From: Deltaproteobacteria bacterium
GTDB taxonomy: Bacteria > Desulfobacterota > Binatia > Bin18
Length of the DNA stretch: 6,724 nt
NCBI GenBank assembly: GCA_016200595.1
Contig: JACQEL010000870.1
Span: forward strand, 1 to 6,724
Reading direction: 5' to 3'
Positions 5,291 through 6,724 of this stretch are shown here, piece by piece (position 1 is the stretch's first letter; each line of letters starts with the position of its first letter). The translations under genes and the position numbers were made by a program. The notes below the pieces were generated by a model. That model was not told the DNA's origin and made no database searches. It worked only from the letters and a program-made list of their open reading frames with translations.

Positions 5291-6724
5291 TTAGGCTAAC
5301 TCTGACAGCAGCGCTTTCGCCTCTTTAAGGTCTTTCGTATCAAATCCTTCACTGAACCAACCATAGGTCTCCACCAGCATCTGCCGGGCTGCGGTTTGCT
5401 TACCTTGCTGCTGCCACAACCGGCTCAGACTCATGGCTGCCCGTAGCTCCCACGACTTCGCCTGTTGCCGTCGGGCAACCTCGATAGCCTTGAGAAAACA
5501 CGCTTCGGCTTCCGCCTCCGCTGGAGTGCTAGGTGTTGGGTGCTGGGTGTTAGGGACATCGGACGCCGGACTGCGGACGCCGGACTGTTTTAGCGTCAGT
5601 TGCCCCTGAAGCCGATACACCTCCGCCTCTTCGGCCCCTTCTCCGGTTCTCTGCATCATGCCCAATGCCTCAGCTAACGCGTCGAGCCCTTCTTCTACCT
5701 GTTCCCCTTTGTCATATGCTTCGGCCAGAAAGCTAAGACTCCACGGCACTACCGACTCCGCGCCTATGGGTCCTCGATAGGCAGTCAACCCTCTACGTAG
5801 TTGGGAAATGCCCTCCTGCACCTGTCCCTGCTCGGCCAGCGCCCAGCCCCGAAAGATATCTCCCATCGTCAACCACTCTGCAAACCCATGTTCAGTTGAG
5901 ATAGCAATGACTTCCTCTGCCTGCTCCTGGACTGCTTGGCCATTCCAGCAGGATTTACGGAACATGGCAGTGTTGATCAGGGCCATACATAAGCTAAAGG
6001 GGTGAGACAGTTGACGGGCGAGGGCAAGGGTCTCTTGGCTTTTCTTGAGGGCTTGGTCAGGATAGCCAAGACACCACAGAACCAAGGTCAGGTAGGATAG
6101 GCCGGTTATGCCAGGGTCAAACCCGTAGACGAAGGCATGAGCATGGTGTTGCTGGGGGTTGTACAGGGCAATGCTGTGTTCAAGGTACTCTCGGGCGGGA
6201 ATTAAATCTCCGAGAAAGAGAGAGGTCATCCCCAACATTAGATAAGCTTCCAGGAGGAGGGCTGGGTCTTGTACGCTTTGGGCCAAGCGCAGACCTTGTT
6301 GCCCTAGCTCATTCGCCATTTGGTACTCTGCCCGCATTAAACGAAACGGCCAGAGTCCCCGCAGTACGGGGAAGAGTTGCGGAGTCTCGCCTAGCTGCCG
6401 GCAGAGTTCTCGCGCCCGGGAGACAGCTTTCTCTACGTCCGGCGCAGCCCAGCCCTTCGTAGCCATCAGTGGCACCCCTAAAGTGAGTTGCAACATAAGC
6501 TCTTGCGGGGCGCGTTCAGGAATGTCCGGCAGGGTCTTGAGCAACTCCAGCGCCTTGCTGAGGTGGCTGATCGCCTCGCGGTTGGCTGAACGCTGAATGG
6601 CTCTTTGCCCTGCACTCTGCCAGTAGGGAATGGCTTGCGCGATGAGGCCGGCCTCGGTGTAGTGATGAGCCAGGAGTTCAGGCTGAGTCTCTTTGATCTC
6701 GGGAAACCGTTCCTCCAGCACCTG
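5291..6724 (-). CDS. Paralogous TPR regulator, C-terminal part (N-terminus beyond right edge)
   Basis: The frame is open to the right edge, and 477 codons plus the stop are visible. No start is in the window: the first visible codons (Q-V-L-E-E-R-F) align with Q-V-L-V-E-Q-F at about residue 708 of the neighbouring cyclase regulator, so this is internal sequence. By homology the missing part probably holds an ATPase and perhaps a cyclase domain, but that is inference. The visible part is helical TPR-like sequence, then a repeat-derived linker (about residues 379-402 of the visible part) and a tail of about 70 residues. That tail has 56 of 70 positions identical to the neighbour's tail, while the TPR body is clearly more diverged. 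It lies 97 bases upstream of the second regulator in the same direction, as expected for an old tandem duplication. No transmembrane segment is visible. Confidence 0.9.
   Translation of the reverse strand, partial: QVLEERFPEIKETQPELLAHHYTEAGLIAQAIPYWQSAGQRAIQRSANREAISHLSKALELLKTLPDIPERAPQELMLQLTLGVPLMATKGWAAPDVEKAVSRARELCRQLGETPQLFPVLRGLWPFRLMRAEYQMANELGQQGLRLAQSVQDPALLLEAYLMLGMTSLFLGDLIPAREYLEHSIALYNPQQHHAHAFVYGFDPGITGLSYLTLVLWCLGYPDQALKKSQETLALARQLSHPFSLCMALINTAMFRKSCWNGQAVQEQAEEVIAISTEHGFAEWLTMGDIFRGWALAEQGQVQEGISQLRRGLTAYRGPIGAESVVPWSLSFLAEAYDKGEQVEEGLDALAEALGMMQRTGEGAEEAEVYRLQGQLTLKQSGVRSPASDVPNTQHPTPSTPAEAEAEACFLKAIEVARRQQAKSWELRAAMSLSRLWQQQGKQTAARQMLVETYGWFSEGFDTKDLKEAKALLSELA
5532..5555. 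repeat. GGTGTT/GGGTGCT low-complexity repeat in the linker of the partial regulator
   Basis: GGTGTTGGGTGCT is followed by GGGTGTTAGGG, two variants of a GGGTGYT motif. On the minus strand this encodes the N-T-Q-H-P-T-P-S linker just before the conserved C-terminal tail, the same place where the neighbouring paralog carries its compound palindrome. Confidence 0.55.
5561..5587. repeat. 14-base direct repeat, two copies, in the linker of the partial regulator
   Basis: GGACGCCGGACTGC at 5561-5574 is followed directly by a second copy lacking the last base (5575-5587). On the minus strand it encodes S-G-V-R-S-P-A-S. It is related to the repeat at 4901-4941 in the other regulator but lies in the opposite orientation. 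Fourteen bases is not a multiple of three. Confidence 0.75.

Noticed and set aside
6719..6721. GTG as a start codon for the partial regulator
   Set aside because: The frame continues to the window edge and the sequence there aligns with the interior of the neighbouring paralog, so this GTG is an internal valine codon.

Overview
The window reads as one co-directional block of five genes, all on the minus strand. From right to left in transcription order these are: the 3' part of a TPR-rich regulator (runs off the right edge); a complete 1201-residue regulator combining a class III nucleotide cyclase, an AAA-type ATPase and a TPR region; a DUF433 antitoxin; a DUF5615 PIN-like toxin; and the 5' part of a Rieske ring-hydroxylating oxygenase alpha subunit (runs off the left edge). 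I see no tRNA, rRNA, CRISPR array, transposase or plus-strand gene. The longest stretch without a gene is about 110 bases.

The organism is a bacterium of moderately high GC. Tandem giant cyclase/ATPase/TPR proteins, a Rieske oxygenase and a DUF433/DUF5615 pair together resemble the genomes of uncultivated soil, sediment or sponge lineages (Tectomicrobia/Entotheonella, Binatia-like 'Deltaproteobacteria', NC10/Rokubacteria). This is inference from gene content; the sequence does not settle the taxon.

Right part (1588-6724): two paralogous regulators lie in tandem, 97 bases apart. The complete one has a small N-terminal winged-helix-like domain, the cyclase domain, a P-loop ATPase of the COG3899 type, a long helical TPR region and a strongly conserved C-terminal tail. 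The other shows only its TPR region and tail. A likely role is coupling an internal ligand or protein-binding event, through ATPase and TPR modules, to cyclic nucleotide production. The two positions expected to bind the purine base depart from the canonical Lys/Asp pair, so the product nucleotide is uncertain.

The most unusual feature is that the inter-domain linkers of both regulators are built largely from short repeats translated in frame. These are a REP-like palindrome inside the cyclase domain, a 70-base compound palindrome plus an 11-base tandem repeat before the C-terminal tail, and a GGACxCCGG-type repeat present in both paralogs in opposite orientation. The coding frame stays open through all of them.

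Left part (1-1587): the antitoxin and toxin overlap by 23 bases. The toxin stop lies 28 bases before the Rieske oxygenase start, so the toxin-antitoxin pair may be co-transcribed with a catabolic gene. A small perfect palindrome sits in that 28-base gap.
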